Source: Struthidea cinerea
Lineage: Eukaryota; Chordata; Aves; Passeriformes; Corcoracidae
Direction of reading: 5' to 3'
Length of the DNA stretch: 64,000 nucleotides
Assembly (NCBI GenBank): GCA_013397865.1
Contig: VZTI01002790.1
Location: 751,484-815,483, forward strand
Shown: piece by piece, positions 13,401 to 25,530 of the stretch
Position numbering within the stretch: the stretch's first letter is position 1
Layout of the letters: the number at the start of each line of letters is the position of its first letter
Program-made: the position numbers and the translations under genes
Notes under the pieces: generated by a model
Told to the model about the DNA's origin: nothing
Databases searched by the model: none
What the model saw: the letters and a program-made list of their open reading frames with translations, nothing else

Positions 13401-15899
13401 CAGAACATACTGATACAAAATTTCTCTACCAATATGTAATGACAAAATAAAGTTGATAGAGTTTCCTTAACTTTGAAGCTTGGGACTGTGCTGGTTATCT
13501 GATAATAGGAGTCTTAGAGCTGTCTTCACATGACCTGCAACCGCAATTCAGAGGGAGGAGGAACAGAGAAGTGACACACAGTGAAAGAGCAAGAGGAGTC
13601 CTAATCAGTGGTTTTAAGGTCAAATTTTAAGTGATCTTATTGTTCACTCATGTTTCTTTTTTTACCAGTTTCCATCATGTGTTTTTGTCAGTTTTAAAGC
13701 TTGCTCCTAAAAAGGACAAAGTGCAGATAAAATCTAATTTTCTGATGTCAGACAGCTTCATGACTTTGCATCAGACTCTGTCTCATTTCTGAAGATTAAT
13801 GTACCTTTGACTCTCCCCAGAGGTCCCGTCAGTGCCCTACTTGTTGTTGGCTTTTAAAAATAGTTCTCCCCACATGCTTCATTTATCTTAAGTCTAGTGC
13901 GTAGAAGTTCATAATACTAAATAGATGCATTTCAAGCCTTGCACAATCAGAACTGAAAAACCCCAAGCAATCCAAAACAAAGAAAGCCACCAAACATTAA
14001 AGCCCATCAATCTCAAGAAAGCACCAACAAAAAAATTCTTTTTAAAGTAAACGTATTTGTCCTCTGTTAAGGGTATAAAACATATCAGTAAACAAGAGTT
14101 GCAAAGTGTATTGACCTGTTTTACTCAACACTACAGGTACAGATGATTTAGAGTCCAATTTAGCATGGAAAGACTTTGTAGTTCTTGCTGGATTTCCAGC
14201 TCACTCAGACAGAATACCATCAATCCTATTGACGAGATCGTCTCACGTATTTGTAGCAGAGGATACCAGATGAGAGAGCTGCACAAACTGTGCCTTCCTG
14301 CTTATTTTAGGACTGTGAAATGGACAGATCAAGGAAACAACACAGTGGTTGTGATCCACAGGATCCTGTAGATCTATTCCTGTCTCGCCTCCAAATCTTG
14401 CCTGTCATTGCTTCAGGTTCCCAGTTGTGAGAGAAAGGAATAATCACTAATTGTGATGCTCTGAAGCTGTGGCTCACAAATTATTTAATTTACAAGTAAT
14501 ATGCCTGGATCCAAAAAGTGTGAAATTTTTGTATTTTCAAATAAAAACCTTTAAAATGAGCTGGAAAGGGACCAGTATATGGGCACATATGCCTATAGGA
14601 AATACTCATCCACAAATCCTGAGAAGGAATTTTTATGTCATGTTTTGCAAGGAGAAGTACAGATTTACCTTCCAGCTCTGTGTATTTTGTATTCATATGT
14701 TGTGGCCCAGAGATAAGTGTTGTTCACATTTGCCTAGTTGTCCTAAATATAGATGTACAGACACTACCATAAAGAAAACACCTTCCCTGCAAAAACCTTT
14801 GCATTTTTTCTGTGCTGAAAGGCAGGAAAAACATGAGAGTTCCTGTTGCAGGTTTGAGCTGGAATTGTTTTGCTTTTAGCCATACCTCTCACCTCTGGTT
14901 TTGTGCCGGTTGAATATATGGGTTCATTGTCTGAGAGATCTTGCAGTGCCAAAGAAAAGAGACCCCTTTTCTAGAAATGTGAAAACTGTATCATAATAAT
15001 CTTTGGAAGATGAATTGTGTTTCAGCAGAGTTGGCAAAAGCTTTACTGGGGAGACTGGCTGGCTTGGGAGTTCATTCAGAAGCTTTTCCAAATTGCTGGA
15101 CTAGAAAAGAGAGAAAATTCTGTGACTCTTGGTGCAAGAAACTTGATTGAATGTACTTTTAGGCTTTATATATTTTTTTCCATCGTATGGCCCTTTATGA
15201 GTTTCTTTTGTCACTCAGAATTACAGCTGGATAGAGTTTGTCATAGCAATGGAAGAAAAAACTGCATGAAGCATTTTGAAGCATTATGGTTACCATATTG
15301 TGATTGTAACTGATGGATTCATTTCAGTGGAGTAACTGTATTCTTGAAATGCAATTTCTCTCTAAATCAAGTATTTTGAGGGTTCCACTATGGAAGCAGT
15401 ATGAGTGCTCAAGATTTATTCCTGCAAAGCAAAGAATTTGAGAAAGATTTTGGGGAGGATCTTTCAAACCTGAAACAGTAATCAAATTGAGATCATGGAA
15501 TCATTTAACTTGAAAAACTGTTAAAAAGTGACCTCTATTTAATACTTGTAATGATTAAGATGACTAATCAGTCCTGAATGCACTTAGGATTGAATTCATT
15601 GCACATGAGATCACCTATATAAAAGATATGTTAATGTAAGCTCCTTTCAGAGGAATAGTTAATGTCTCTTAAGGCACTGGTGATAGGATGGGATCAAATG
15701 AGAGTTGTCCATTTGTCTTCAATACCTTTTACAATAGTCACCTGGATTTTGCACACTTAGATGACTTTTTTATAAGTATTTAAATTTAAGTGAAATGAGT
15801 ATTACCCATACTGTAGTCATTTAACCTGTATATGTCAAGGATATTCAGTAGTACAGTATGCAGAAATCTGTCTCCAGATTTCCCTCTTTTGACTATTTG
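10453..15899. other. Intergenic, no gene recognised
   Basis: AT-rich. Frames at 11022-11414 and 14469-14879 (about 130 codons) have no recognisable family features, so I treat them as chance. No repeat identified. Confidence 0.65.
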
Positions 15900-15992
15900 T
15901 CAAAAACCAAAACCAAAACCAAAACTAAAACCAAAGCCAAAACCAAAACCAAAACCAAACACAAACAAAACCAAAACCAAAATCAAAAACAA
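15900..15992. repeat. (CCAAAA)n hexanucleotide microsatellite
   Basis: About 15 units of CCAAAA with a few variants (CTAAAA, CCAAAG, CACAAA). Complement is (TTTTGG)n. The lysine/proline frame across it is an artefact of the repeat. Confidence 0.95.
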
Positions 15993-18900
15993 GCACACAA
16001 ACAAAACTCTGGGAAAATTAATCCTCAATGCTAACATTTTCTTAATAAAAATGTGCCTGGTGAGGTGGGCAGGCTAGGTCCCAGCCTGAGGCTTAGCTGA
16101 ACAGGCCATGAGAAACTGTGGTGCATGACAACTAGCAGTGAGACGAGATGGCAAAAGCCATGGGTAACACTATGAAGGATTTTAAAAACTTTGATTAAAA
16201 ATCAGATTTTACAGGTGTTTAAGGGGGAATTGTGTGAGAAGCAGCCAGACCCCACTGATATCTGCAGAGAGGCACTGGGGACCTCTGGGAACTGAGGTGG
16301 CAAGGTCTAGAAAACCCTTTCAAGCAGTGTCTCATATGGCTGAAATGATCACGATAACGGCATCAGAGATACCAAGTTTGGGTACAAAGGTAGCAAAAAT
16401 GGGATTGAGAGAGAAAAGTAACATGCAATGTTATTTATTTGGGAGGACAGGGAGCTAGAAAAAGGGAGATGGAGATGGAGATGAAGATGGGCTTGAAAAG
16501 AACAAGCTTGGGAAAATGGGGAGAAGAGAGAATAAAAGGAGTTTGTTATGTATAAGCAAGTGGCTGGTTAACACCTTGGGCCAAACCCTTTACCCTATCT
16601 TGCAGGCTACCCCATCTTCTTGTTAAAATCTGTTCCAGTTTTATGTGTGAGCTCACTTTCAGTTCTGTATGTGAGGTGTTGGAACCCACAAAGGGTGTTG
16701 CCCAGTTCTAAAGGAAGTGAAGATGTGAGCCTAAATAAAAGGAGGAGGTGAGACAGCTAAGTTAAGGCTTACAAATAGCTGTCAGAAGGTAGCTTCTGGT
16801 GCATGTGGATTTTATATTGCAATGGGGCAGGGGGAGCCAAGGAACATGGATCACTCACCTTGTTTTCTGGAACTGAGTAGTCATGGACTCCATTTTGAGT
16901 CCCTAAGAAATAGTTCACTACACCCTCAGCCAACTAAAGATCCAATTTTTAATTTTACCTATTCTTCAAAGTGCAGCCTCTTCTGAGAAGATCTGTTTTG
17001 TCAGGAAGGTCAGCAGTTTCTCATGCTTCATCCAATTCTGATCCAACAAATAACTTTTGTAAGTTACTGGGATGTAGGAAGTTGACTGTTCTACAAAGTG
17101 GATGAGCTTTCAGGACAATAAAACTACCACTGGACACAGAACAAAGTATTTTAAAGAAGAAAGGCTCTCAGTCTGAGATTAAATGCTCTTTTAGACAAGT
17201 TCAATAATCTATCTCATTACACAGTGTTCATTTAATTTATTTTCTTTTTTTCCTCTGGAATATTCAGTTTTAAGTCTGGCCTTGAGAAGTTAAAGAAAAG
17301 CGCAGAGGAAAACATGAAAGACCACAGATAAACCCTATACGGACACAGTGCTTCTATCCTAAGTCAGTTTTTTTCCAGGCCAGTATCTTACTCTTTCTTA
17401 CAGAAAAAAAAGCCTATTGCTAAAGCAAATTACATCGATAGGTTTACATATCAGATATTTTTTCCTCCACAAGTTAATATCATCAAAGGTCTTAAATATG
17501 CCTGTTTCAAAAATCCAGAAACAAACTATCATAGCATTAGTTGAAGAGACTGTTCTATATAGAAGTGTTTGTTTATCACCACTGTTTCCTGAAAGGTGAC
17601 ACCTTGCTAACTTCTGTTTTAGGACTTTTAGGGTTATTCCAGCCTCACCTTCATGGTGAGAGGTGGAACTGATTTTGCACTACACTCTGCGTGCAGTGAG
17701 GTTGAACCTTTCACAGGCTCCCTGCACCCTTGCACTCTTTGGAGAAAGATCAGGACCTGTGCATTGTTACAGGCCTGGGTAGTTTATTTCTCAGTCTTGA
17801 GGAGCTGAGTGACTTACTATGATTGAACTCTAAGCATCGACTCTAACTTATTATTTGGTCCAGCTTTTGACATAAAATATATTTCAGTTGCAGCATATTT
17901 TATTACCAGCACACAGGCCAGATTTACTTCACTGTAAAATTGGTTTCAGAGATTCGACATAAAGCCTTGTAAAGATGCTCCTAATTCACATCAGTGATTA
18001 CAGCACCAGTCTGGGACACAGGTGTTCAAAATGTTCCACTGTCTTTGACAGATATTTTTGTGGAAGCTTACAGCTATTATGCCTTTGAGCAAAACAAACA
18101 TCAACAGCAATCACTTCCATTCGACAGAGTTTATAAAAGCAAGGTAATCTCACATGTGTCAAGTCCACGGACCATGTGGATGCTGACATGTTTCAGTGGG
18201 AGGAAGAAATACAAGGCACTTGCTTTCCGATGCTTTGTGTTTCATCTGCAGACAAATACTCTTAAATTTTTCGTTCAGATCATGCTTCTATAGGCACTCA
18301 ATTTAAAAGGAAAACACAGAATTAGAATGAAGTGAATCCAGGTCATCTTGAGGGGTAGGTATCTTGTCAAGAGAGCAGGAAATGTGCATAAATATGAAAA
18401 CCAATGACAATTTGTGACAATTTTACTTGGTCTATGACAGCTCAAGGAAATAAATCTCACTCTTTTGCATGTATTCTTAAATTGCTTGATGACCTATGCA
18501 GTCTTGAAAAGTTGTGGCACACAGTAAGAAGACATCAGAAGCTGTAAAACACAAAGCTGTATTTGATGAATGTGGGTGGGATTTTAGCTTTGGAGCAGGG
18601 TTTTCTAATCTGGGGTGTTTAACTTAAGGTCATCTCTTTTACACACTGCATAATGGCAGACCTGATACTCAGTGCTTAGAGTTCTCTGCAGCCTCAATGT
18701 GAGAACAAAAAGACCATCTGCGTATTAGTGACAAGTGCATGCTCATTATGAGTTTTAATTTTAATGTGTCTTGGTTACCAGTTGTTTGGTAGGACTAACC
18801 CAGTTCTATTTGATGTGTTGGAGTGACTGTCTTATACCACAGATATCTAAAATTAGTGAATCTGATGTATGGTGTGCAGGGCTGCTGGAAACACAGCCAC

Positions 18901-20584
18901 TTCAATAACATCCTGAAAAATTTACAATATACTGTGAAAAATGTGTGGACATAACAGATGGGGAGAATGCAATGTGCCAATGTGATCAATGCATTACCTG
19001 TATTTCATTTAAGTCAGACAAAAAATGTTTGATATGTAGAGGTGACCTTTGGCAAAATGCTTGCCACACTTATGGTGATTTACAAAGAATTGATGACCCT
19101 TCATTAGACTTCTAAGTTCATGGCAAAATATTGAGTGCTCTGCTGTATTTGTTAGCTTTAGTAACCAGACTTGCAATAAGCACTCAGCAAGTGCATCCAC
19201 TCACCATCAACATTTTTCTATCACATTCTGATTTCCTAATTAGTGGATTCAAGTAGTAGAAGAGGCAATATGTTTATATTGTTTTCCCTGCGGGCTATTT
19301 ATAATCCCTTGATGGCCATGTCAAACTCCCATTGTTTTTGTGATAGCCATTTCCTATCCAAGGGTGTAATTTAACTTAGGGAATTTATCAGCTACAAAAT
19401 AGACATAAGCATCTCAGAAGAGGCATTAACACCAAATTTTAACTTATCCTATTGTCATTATGCTTGATGAGCTATTTCCAGGTCTGTCGCTAAAGCAAGT
19501 GTCATAAAAACAAAAGGCTCCAGATGTTTGGAGCTCCTCCATAAGATGACTTCAAAGAATCAAAACAGTCTAGGCATTATGGGAAAATTATTAGCGAACC
19601 CAAAGACTTTTTGTGGGGTTTTTTTCCCCCATATAATTTATCTGTGAAGAAAACTGAGTGCTTCTTCCTTCATCCAAGAACCACCTATAGCTCAGACCCT
19701 TGAGCAAGCAATGATAAAACACAGCTGTTCTCCTCCACTGCACCTGGCTGCAGTTGCTGCAAGCCCTGAGCAAAGACAGCTGGAAAAGCTGAAGCCACAC
19801 TTCTGGTCTTGCAGGTAACAAAAAGCAGAGAGTGATTTGGATATACTGCTGAGATCTAGTAAACACAAAGAGAGATAGGCTTCTGGACAAGTATCAGCAA
19901 GCTGCTTAGACAGTAGAAATTTACAAAAAAAAAAAGCTTTTTCTATCAAATCAAACTGAGAGTGAGGATAATTGGTGTTAAAATAACTGGTTTCTATAAG
20001 ACATCCAGTCCTGTTGGCTTCCTAGAGGCGTGAGGTCCAAAGTGCCGCAGAGCCAGAACAGATCAAAACAGCTTATGTGGTTAAAAGACAGTGAGAACAA
20101 TTGTGTTAGTGCACCACACATCTATGATAGACAGAGAACGAAGATACAGGTAGGAGAGACAGTTCATAACCAAGGATCCCCAAAAAACTTTTTCGTCTGA
20201 CTTTTTATGACCAAGAGCAAGATGATATGGAGAAGATTTTAAGAAAACTTTTGAAGGAAAAAGGAAATCAAAACATGGGATCAATGGTTCAGTTTAAAGA
20301 ACATTTTACTGTATCTAAGACTTTAGGGTAAACTAAGATAATAGAGTAGACAAATGATGCAGTCATTAGTGAGTAGTGAAATAGTGTTGAAGAACCACAC
20401 AAACCAAATTATTCTCGCTTGGCTGCTCGGTGTCTGCAATACCATTTAGAAGTGTCGTTAAAAACAGTCAAACTACTTCCTCTTAGAAATTCCAAGTTGT
20501 GTTTTTCAAGGTATTTTACCTAAAAGCCTGTGGTTTAAGTGAGGACAAAAAACGTCTTTATGTTTTGTCTACTCTATAATCTTC
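15993..20584. other. Intergenic, apart from one small microsatellite
   Basis: Holds only the GGAGAT repeat at 16465-16488. No exon, RNA gene or interspersed repeat recognised. Confidence 0.65.
16465..16488. repeat. (GGAGAT)n short tandem repeat
   Basis: Three perfect GGAGAT units followed by a GAAGAT variant and a partial unit. Minor purine-rich microsatellite. Confidence 0.85.
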
Positions 20585-21778
20585 AAATCATAGAACAGTT
20601 GAGATGGAAGTCTGGAGACTGACTAGTCTAAACCCCTGCTCCAAGTAGGGTCAGCTAAAGGTGGTTTCCCAACATATTGCCTAGATGGGTTTTGAGTATC
20701 TTCAAGAATGGACGCTCTACAACCTCTGTGTACAACCTGTGCCAGTGTTTGACACGCTCACTGTGAAACAGCTTTGTCTTCCATTTGAGTGGTATTTCCT
20801 GTATTTCAGTTTGTGCCCACTGCATCTTATCCCAGCACTAGGTGTTATTGGGAAGGGTTTGGCTCTTTCTTTTTCCTCCATCTCTGGTTCTTTTATACAT
20901 TGTCAGGATTCCCCATGAGCTTTCTCTTTTTTGTGCTGATTAGTCACAGCTCTCACAGCGTCTCTTCATATGTCAGATTTCCCAAGGCCTCAGACATCTT
21001 CATAGCTCTTTGAACTCACTCCAGCTCGTCCATATCTGTTGTACTGGGAAGCCCAGCACTGAACACAGAACTGCAGATATGTCTTACCAGTGCTGAGCAG
21101 AGGGAAGGGATCACCTCCCTCAACCTGCTGGCAACACTCTGTGTAATTCAACCCAGGAGGCTATTGACCTCCTTTGCTGTGAAGGTTGGTTGCTGGCTTA
21201 TATTCAGCTGGGTGTTCATGAGAGCTCCCTGGTCCTTCTCTGCACAGATGCTGTCCAGCTGTCAGCCACACCTTGCTGTGGTGCTTGGAGTCATTTCTCA
21301 CCAGGAGCAGGAGTTGACATTTCCCTTTCTTGGACTTCATGAGGTCCTTCTTGGCCCAATCCTCCAGCCTGTAAGGTCCCTCTGAATGTTAGCACTATCT
21401 TCTGGTGCATCAAGCCCTATTCCCAGATTATATTGCCTGCAGACTTTCTGAGGGTGCATCCTGTCCCATCACCAAGTCCTTAACAAAGATGTTGGACAGT
21501 GCTGATCTGAGTGAGTTCAGACCACTGGGGTACACCACTAGTGACTGTTCTTCAGCTGGACTTTGTGCTGCTGATCACAATCCTTTGAGTCCAGCATTCA
21601 GCCAGTTTCCATCCACCTCACTGTTTACTTATGCAGTCCTTACTTCATTAGTTTGTCTGTGAAGATATAATGGGAGACACGGTTGAAACACTTGCTGAAT
21701 TCAAGGTAAAAAACATCCACTGCTCTCTCCTTTGAAGAGTCCTCTTCACCATTAAAGCAGTCAATTCAGTCACCTGAG
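20585..21778 (-). repeat. CR1 LINE, longest copy in the window (about 1.2 kb)
   Basis: Starts with AATCATAGAACAGTTGAGAT (complement of the CR1 3' end) and runs through blocks typical of avian CR1 in reverse: GGGTTTTGAGTATCTTCAAG, CAGTTTGTGCCCACTGCATC, GTACTGGGAAGCCCAGCACT, GGATCACCTCCCTCAACCTG, and GAGACACGGTTGAAACACTT. It therefore covers the 3' UTR and the C-terminal part of the RT ORF on the minus strand. Reading frames are broken into several pieces. The right limit is approximate. Confidence 0.9.
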
Positions 21779-22622
21779 TTATTTCTTTTCCGTCTGCAAA
21801 ATACTGAGTCTTTCTCATTGAAAATTAAAAGGTTTGGGAATTGCAGTCAGAGTTATACATTCTCAGTTCCATTCTCATTGGTGCTACTGTCAGATTTTGA
21901 GAAAGACCACATTTGTCTCCCAGTGAAAACTGACAGTAAAAGTCATTCTCCTCACCTGATTTTAAATATCTAAAGATGAGTCTTTACTCTGTTGTAGTCA
22001 TATATTTTACCTGCTATGTGGAAAAATGGAGCATGAGATATCTCTGGATGACAACTTTTCCTGTCCTGATGTAAATTTCTAAGGTGAGAGGATGAATTTC
22101 CTCTTGGAAGTAGTTGTCTCTTTACATTGCTGATCTATAGAGTCCAAATGAAATAACACTTATAGTTTTTTTAAAGATAAGTGAAATTTTCCTCTCCCTT
22201 ACATGAAAAATGCTTTAATCATGCCTATATCCTTAATGTTCTACTGATGTAGAACACCACCATGCTGTGCCCATAGCTGGGGCAAACAGGGAGAACGGGA
22301 GAAAGTATCAGTCTTGGAGACTTGACCCTTCCCTTGGCATGGACTTCTGATTCTATAGAGGAGCAGTTTTCCTCTAGGGCAGACAGTATGGACAATAATC
22401 CCTCCACTTATGTTTGTCCAACCCTGTGCAGTGCATGGGAACAAAGAACAGCAAAATGTCTCCCTGCAGAGCTGACTAACAGCATCTGCAGCAGAGATGC
22501 TGCCAATAAAAGTGTAAGTGGCACCCTGGTGATGCTGCTTTGTTGACAGAGAGACGTCAGACTGTCTTCCCCAACAGAGATGCTCTCTATACTTTTGGAT
22601 TCTTATCTGCTTATTTTACTGC
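21779..22622. other. Spacer between a CR1 copy and the solo LTR
   Basis: No gene or repeat recognised. The short frames at 22225-22546 are not supported by any domain or codon pattern. Confidence 0.6.
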
Positions 22623-23169
22623 TGTGCTGGAGTTAATTTTTTCCATAGTAGCTGATATGGGGCTGTGTTTCGGATTTGTGCTGGAAACAGTGCTAATAAT
22701 ACAGGGGTGTTTTAGTTACTGTTGATCAGTGCTCAAATCAAGGCCTTTTCTGCTCCTCACTTCACCCCACCAGCAAGGAGGCTGGGAGTGCACAAGGAGT
22801 TGGGAGGGGACACAGCCCAACTGACCCAAGGGGTCTTCCATATCACATGATGACAGGCTCAGCAGATAAAGCTTGGGGGAGAAGAAAAACGGGGAGGTTC
22901 AGGGTGATGGCATTTGTGTTCCCTAGTCACTGTTACACTTGATGGGGCCCTGTTCTCCTGGAGATGGCTGAACACCTGCCTGCCCATGGAAGGAGATGAA
23001 TTACTTCCTTGTTTTGCCTTGCTTGCTTGCATGGCTTTTGCTTTACCTATAAAACTGTCTTTATCTTAATCCACATGTTTTGTTACTTCTATTATTCCAT
23101 CCTGATGTGGTGGAAGAGTGAGCAAGAGGCCATGTGGGGCTGAATGCCAGCTGGGATTAAACCATGACA
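22623..23169 (+). mobile_element. Solitary LTR of an avian endogenous retrovirus
   Basis: A 547-bp block begins TGTGCTGG and ends AAACCATGACA, giving the TG...CA termini of an LTR. Internal segments match a widespread neoavian LTR family: GTAGCTGATATGGGGCTGTG, GGATTTGTGCTGGAAACAGT, CACAAGGAGTTGGGAGGGGA, GAACACCTGCCTGCCCATGG, and an AT-rich part with a polyadenylation-like CTATAAAACTGTCTTTATC before the U5-like end. About 14 bp seem deleted after the first 8 bases relative to the family. No internal retroviral genes flank it, so it is a recombined solo LTR. I could not find a convincing target-site duplication, which suggests age or an altered end. Family name (ERVL- or ERVK-type) not assigned. 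Confidence 0.85.
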
Positions 23170-25220
23170 ATGTTTTATTGCTGCTTCGTTTCTCCTCTGT
23201 TTACAGCGGCCTTACTAAATTCAGGGCCGCCTCATCATAAACATGATTTCTCCTCTGCTATTCATAGCGAAGCACAATTGCACCAATTGCATCATGATTA
23301 GCAGCAATATTCATCTCTGGCAGAGGAATGATAAGAGCCCTCGTTGTAGTTAGATCAATTAATCTGCAAAGAAATTCTATGAAAATGTTCTTACTCTGCA
23401 GACTGAGAATGGAATACATTATTACAGAACAGTCTATAAGTTTTTGTCAATATAACAGTTAATGGTACTTTATTTGGGGGAACTAAAGAAAGGTTTTCAC
23501 CAGTTTGAATAAATCCATTTAAATGTTACATAAATGCATGAGATTGCATCTAGTGTCTGTTATAATAGGTCAGCATTGTAGGTAATTTCTGCATTGCAGT
23601 AAGGCTATGCCAGATCTGGAATATATTATTCTGGAATAGCCAAGATTGGAACACAATAAGGCATAAAGATGAAAGAAGCTATAATACCTAATGTATTTCT
23701 ATATGCTGCAGAAATCTGTCTTCCATATAAAAATTAATGAAACCTCTTTCCTGAATATTGGACTTTACTGTCCCACAGTAGATACTTTCCATAAGCGTGT
23801 GGTTTGAATGGTAGAACACACAGCCCACCCCCCCCACCCTGTAGGAGAAGTGATTTTTGATTCTGATATTGCAATTACCAGCAACATTGTCTTAATTGTA
23901 TGTAATTGTAGGATTTTTAATTTCGTAGCTATTTCAAAGTATTATTTTGTAGTGTGATTGCCCAATGAGGACACTTGTCTCATACTTATTTTTGAGAGCA
24001 CATACTCACTAGGTTCCTCTTTACCATGAGCCAAACATCACGTTGGCATTTTTTATATTTATCCTGAGACATTTCATACACATTCAGTTCTGTTTTTCTG
24101 TGGGTTCTTGTAAATAATTATGGCCATCTCCCAAGGTTTGACTGTCCATTTTTGATATCAATCTCAAGACTCTGTTGGCACCCCAGTACTTTTCTTATAT
24201 CTTGATACTGATAAATATGGAATGCCTGATCATCTGAGTGTATGATACACTCTCTCAGGTACTGGTAGCTATAATAGCTTTAAATGGTCCAAAACAGTGA
24301 AGCAGTCACCCCTGAAGGATGAGAATGCTTTGCTGTTATCTGAACTACAACTTCCTTATAAACTTAACTTTTCTTACATGGTTGTTAGCCTTGGAAAAGT
24401 TGCTGCCAAATCATTGCCATTCGTATTGACCATTATAGTAACTTAAATTCTTAATTAAAGCCAAGAAATACATTATAATTGTATTTATTAGCCAGACATT
24501 TAAAAAAATATTTTTCTTTACTTGACTTTACTAAGCTTTTAGCTGTCTTGTCCTTCAGCTGGCCCTCAGGAAGGAGAGCACCAGATGGAAAATACATTAA
24601 AGAAGTGTTAGGTTTTTTGTTTCAATGGAGAAGAGTGAGGCGTGAATGAGACCCTTCTGTCAATACTAATGCATAACATGCCGAGAGAACCAAAAATATG
24701 AATGATGAGTGTTGCAATCCCTCATACAATGAGTCTTTAGAAAGAAATTTTTTTTTAAAACCAAACCCAAGCAGGAGATGAGAGAATATATACCAAAGTG
24801 AAGAACTTTGGCATCCACATGGACCTTTGGAGGCATCGCATGTGATGCTAATATGGCATTGCATCAACTTATTGAAGGCAGATTCATATGAAATGCAGCT
24901 GGTTCCAGGTGTTGGGGCACACCCTTGAGAGAAACTAATATAGCTTCAGAGAGACCTCGTCTACTGTCAAGGACAGAAGAATTCGTCTAGTAAAAGTGTG
25001 AAGGCACTAAGAATCACTTACTCAGAACAAGTTCATGAGACTAAGAAAAAGAACTTTTTTTGGACCGGGACAGGAGGACCAAGAAGAGAAGCAGCACAAT
25101 CCAGTTTATACAGTATAGAAGTCAGAAGGAAAGCAGAAATATGCATAAAAATGCCTGAATTATGGAAAGCAAAGTAGGGTTTGAATAGGGTTTGAAAATT
25201 AATTAATTCTAAAGATTGAA
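23170..25220. other. Intergenic, AT-rich, with a possible conserved-type segment at the left
   Basis: Directly after the LTR, 23170-23460 has a dense run of forkhead- and homeodomain-like cores (TGTTTAC, CATGATTAG, TCAATTAATC) and looks like a vertebrate non-coding conserved element. The rest is featureless AT-rich DNA with a short C run near 23828. Confidence 0.4.
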
Positions 25221-25530
25221 ATGGAAGGAAGGAAGGAAGGAGGGAAGGAGGGAAGGAGGGAAAGAAGGAAGGAAGGAAGGAAGGAGGGAAGGAGGGAAGG
25301 AGGGAAAGAAGGAAGGAAGGAAGGAAGGAGGGAAGGAGGGAAGGAGGGAAAGAAGGAAGGAAGGAAGGAAGGAGGGAAGGAGGGAAGGAGGGAAAGAAGG
25401 AAGGAAGGAAGGAAGGAGGGAAGGAGGGAAGGAGGGAAAGAAGGAAGGAAGGAAGGAAGGAGGGAAGGAGGGAAGGAGGGAAAGAAGGAAGGAAGGAAGG
25501 AAGGGAGGGAGGGAGGGAAAGAAAGAATCT
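25221..25530. repeat. GGAA/GGGA array with a 44-bp higher-order unit
   Basis: A 310-bp homopurine tract on the plus strand made of AAGG, AGGG and AAAG tetramers. The tetramers are not random: a 44-bp unit (AAAG, five AAGG, then AGGG-AAGG-AGGG-AAGG-AGGG) begins at 25261, 25305, 25349, 25393 and 25437 in five identical copies, flanked by a partial copy at 25221-25260 and a diverged one from 25481. The long open frames across it on both strands (up to 179 codons of Ser/Pro/Phe/Leu repeats or Lys/Glu/Gly/Arg repeats) are repeat artefacts, not genes. Confidence 0.97.
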
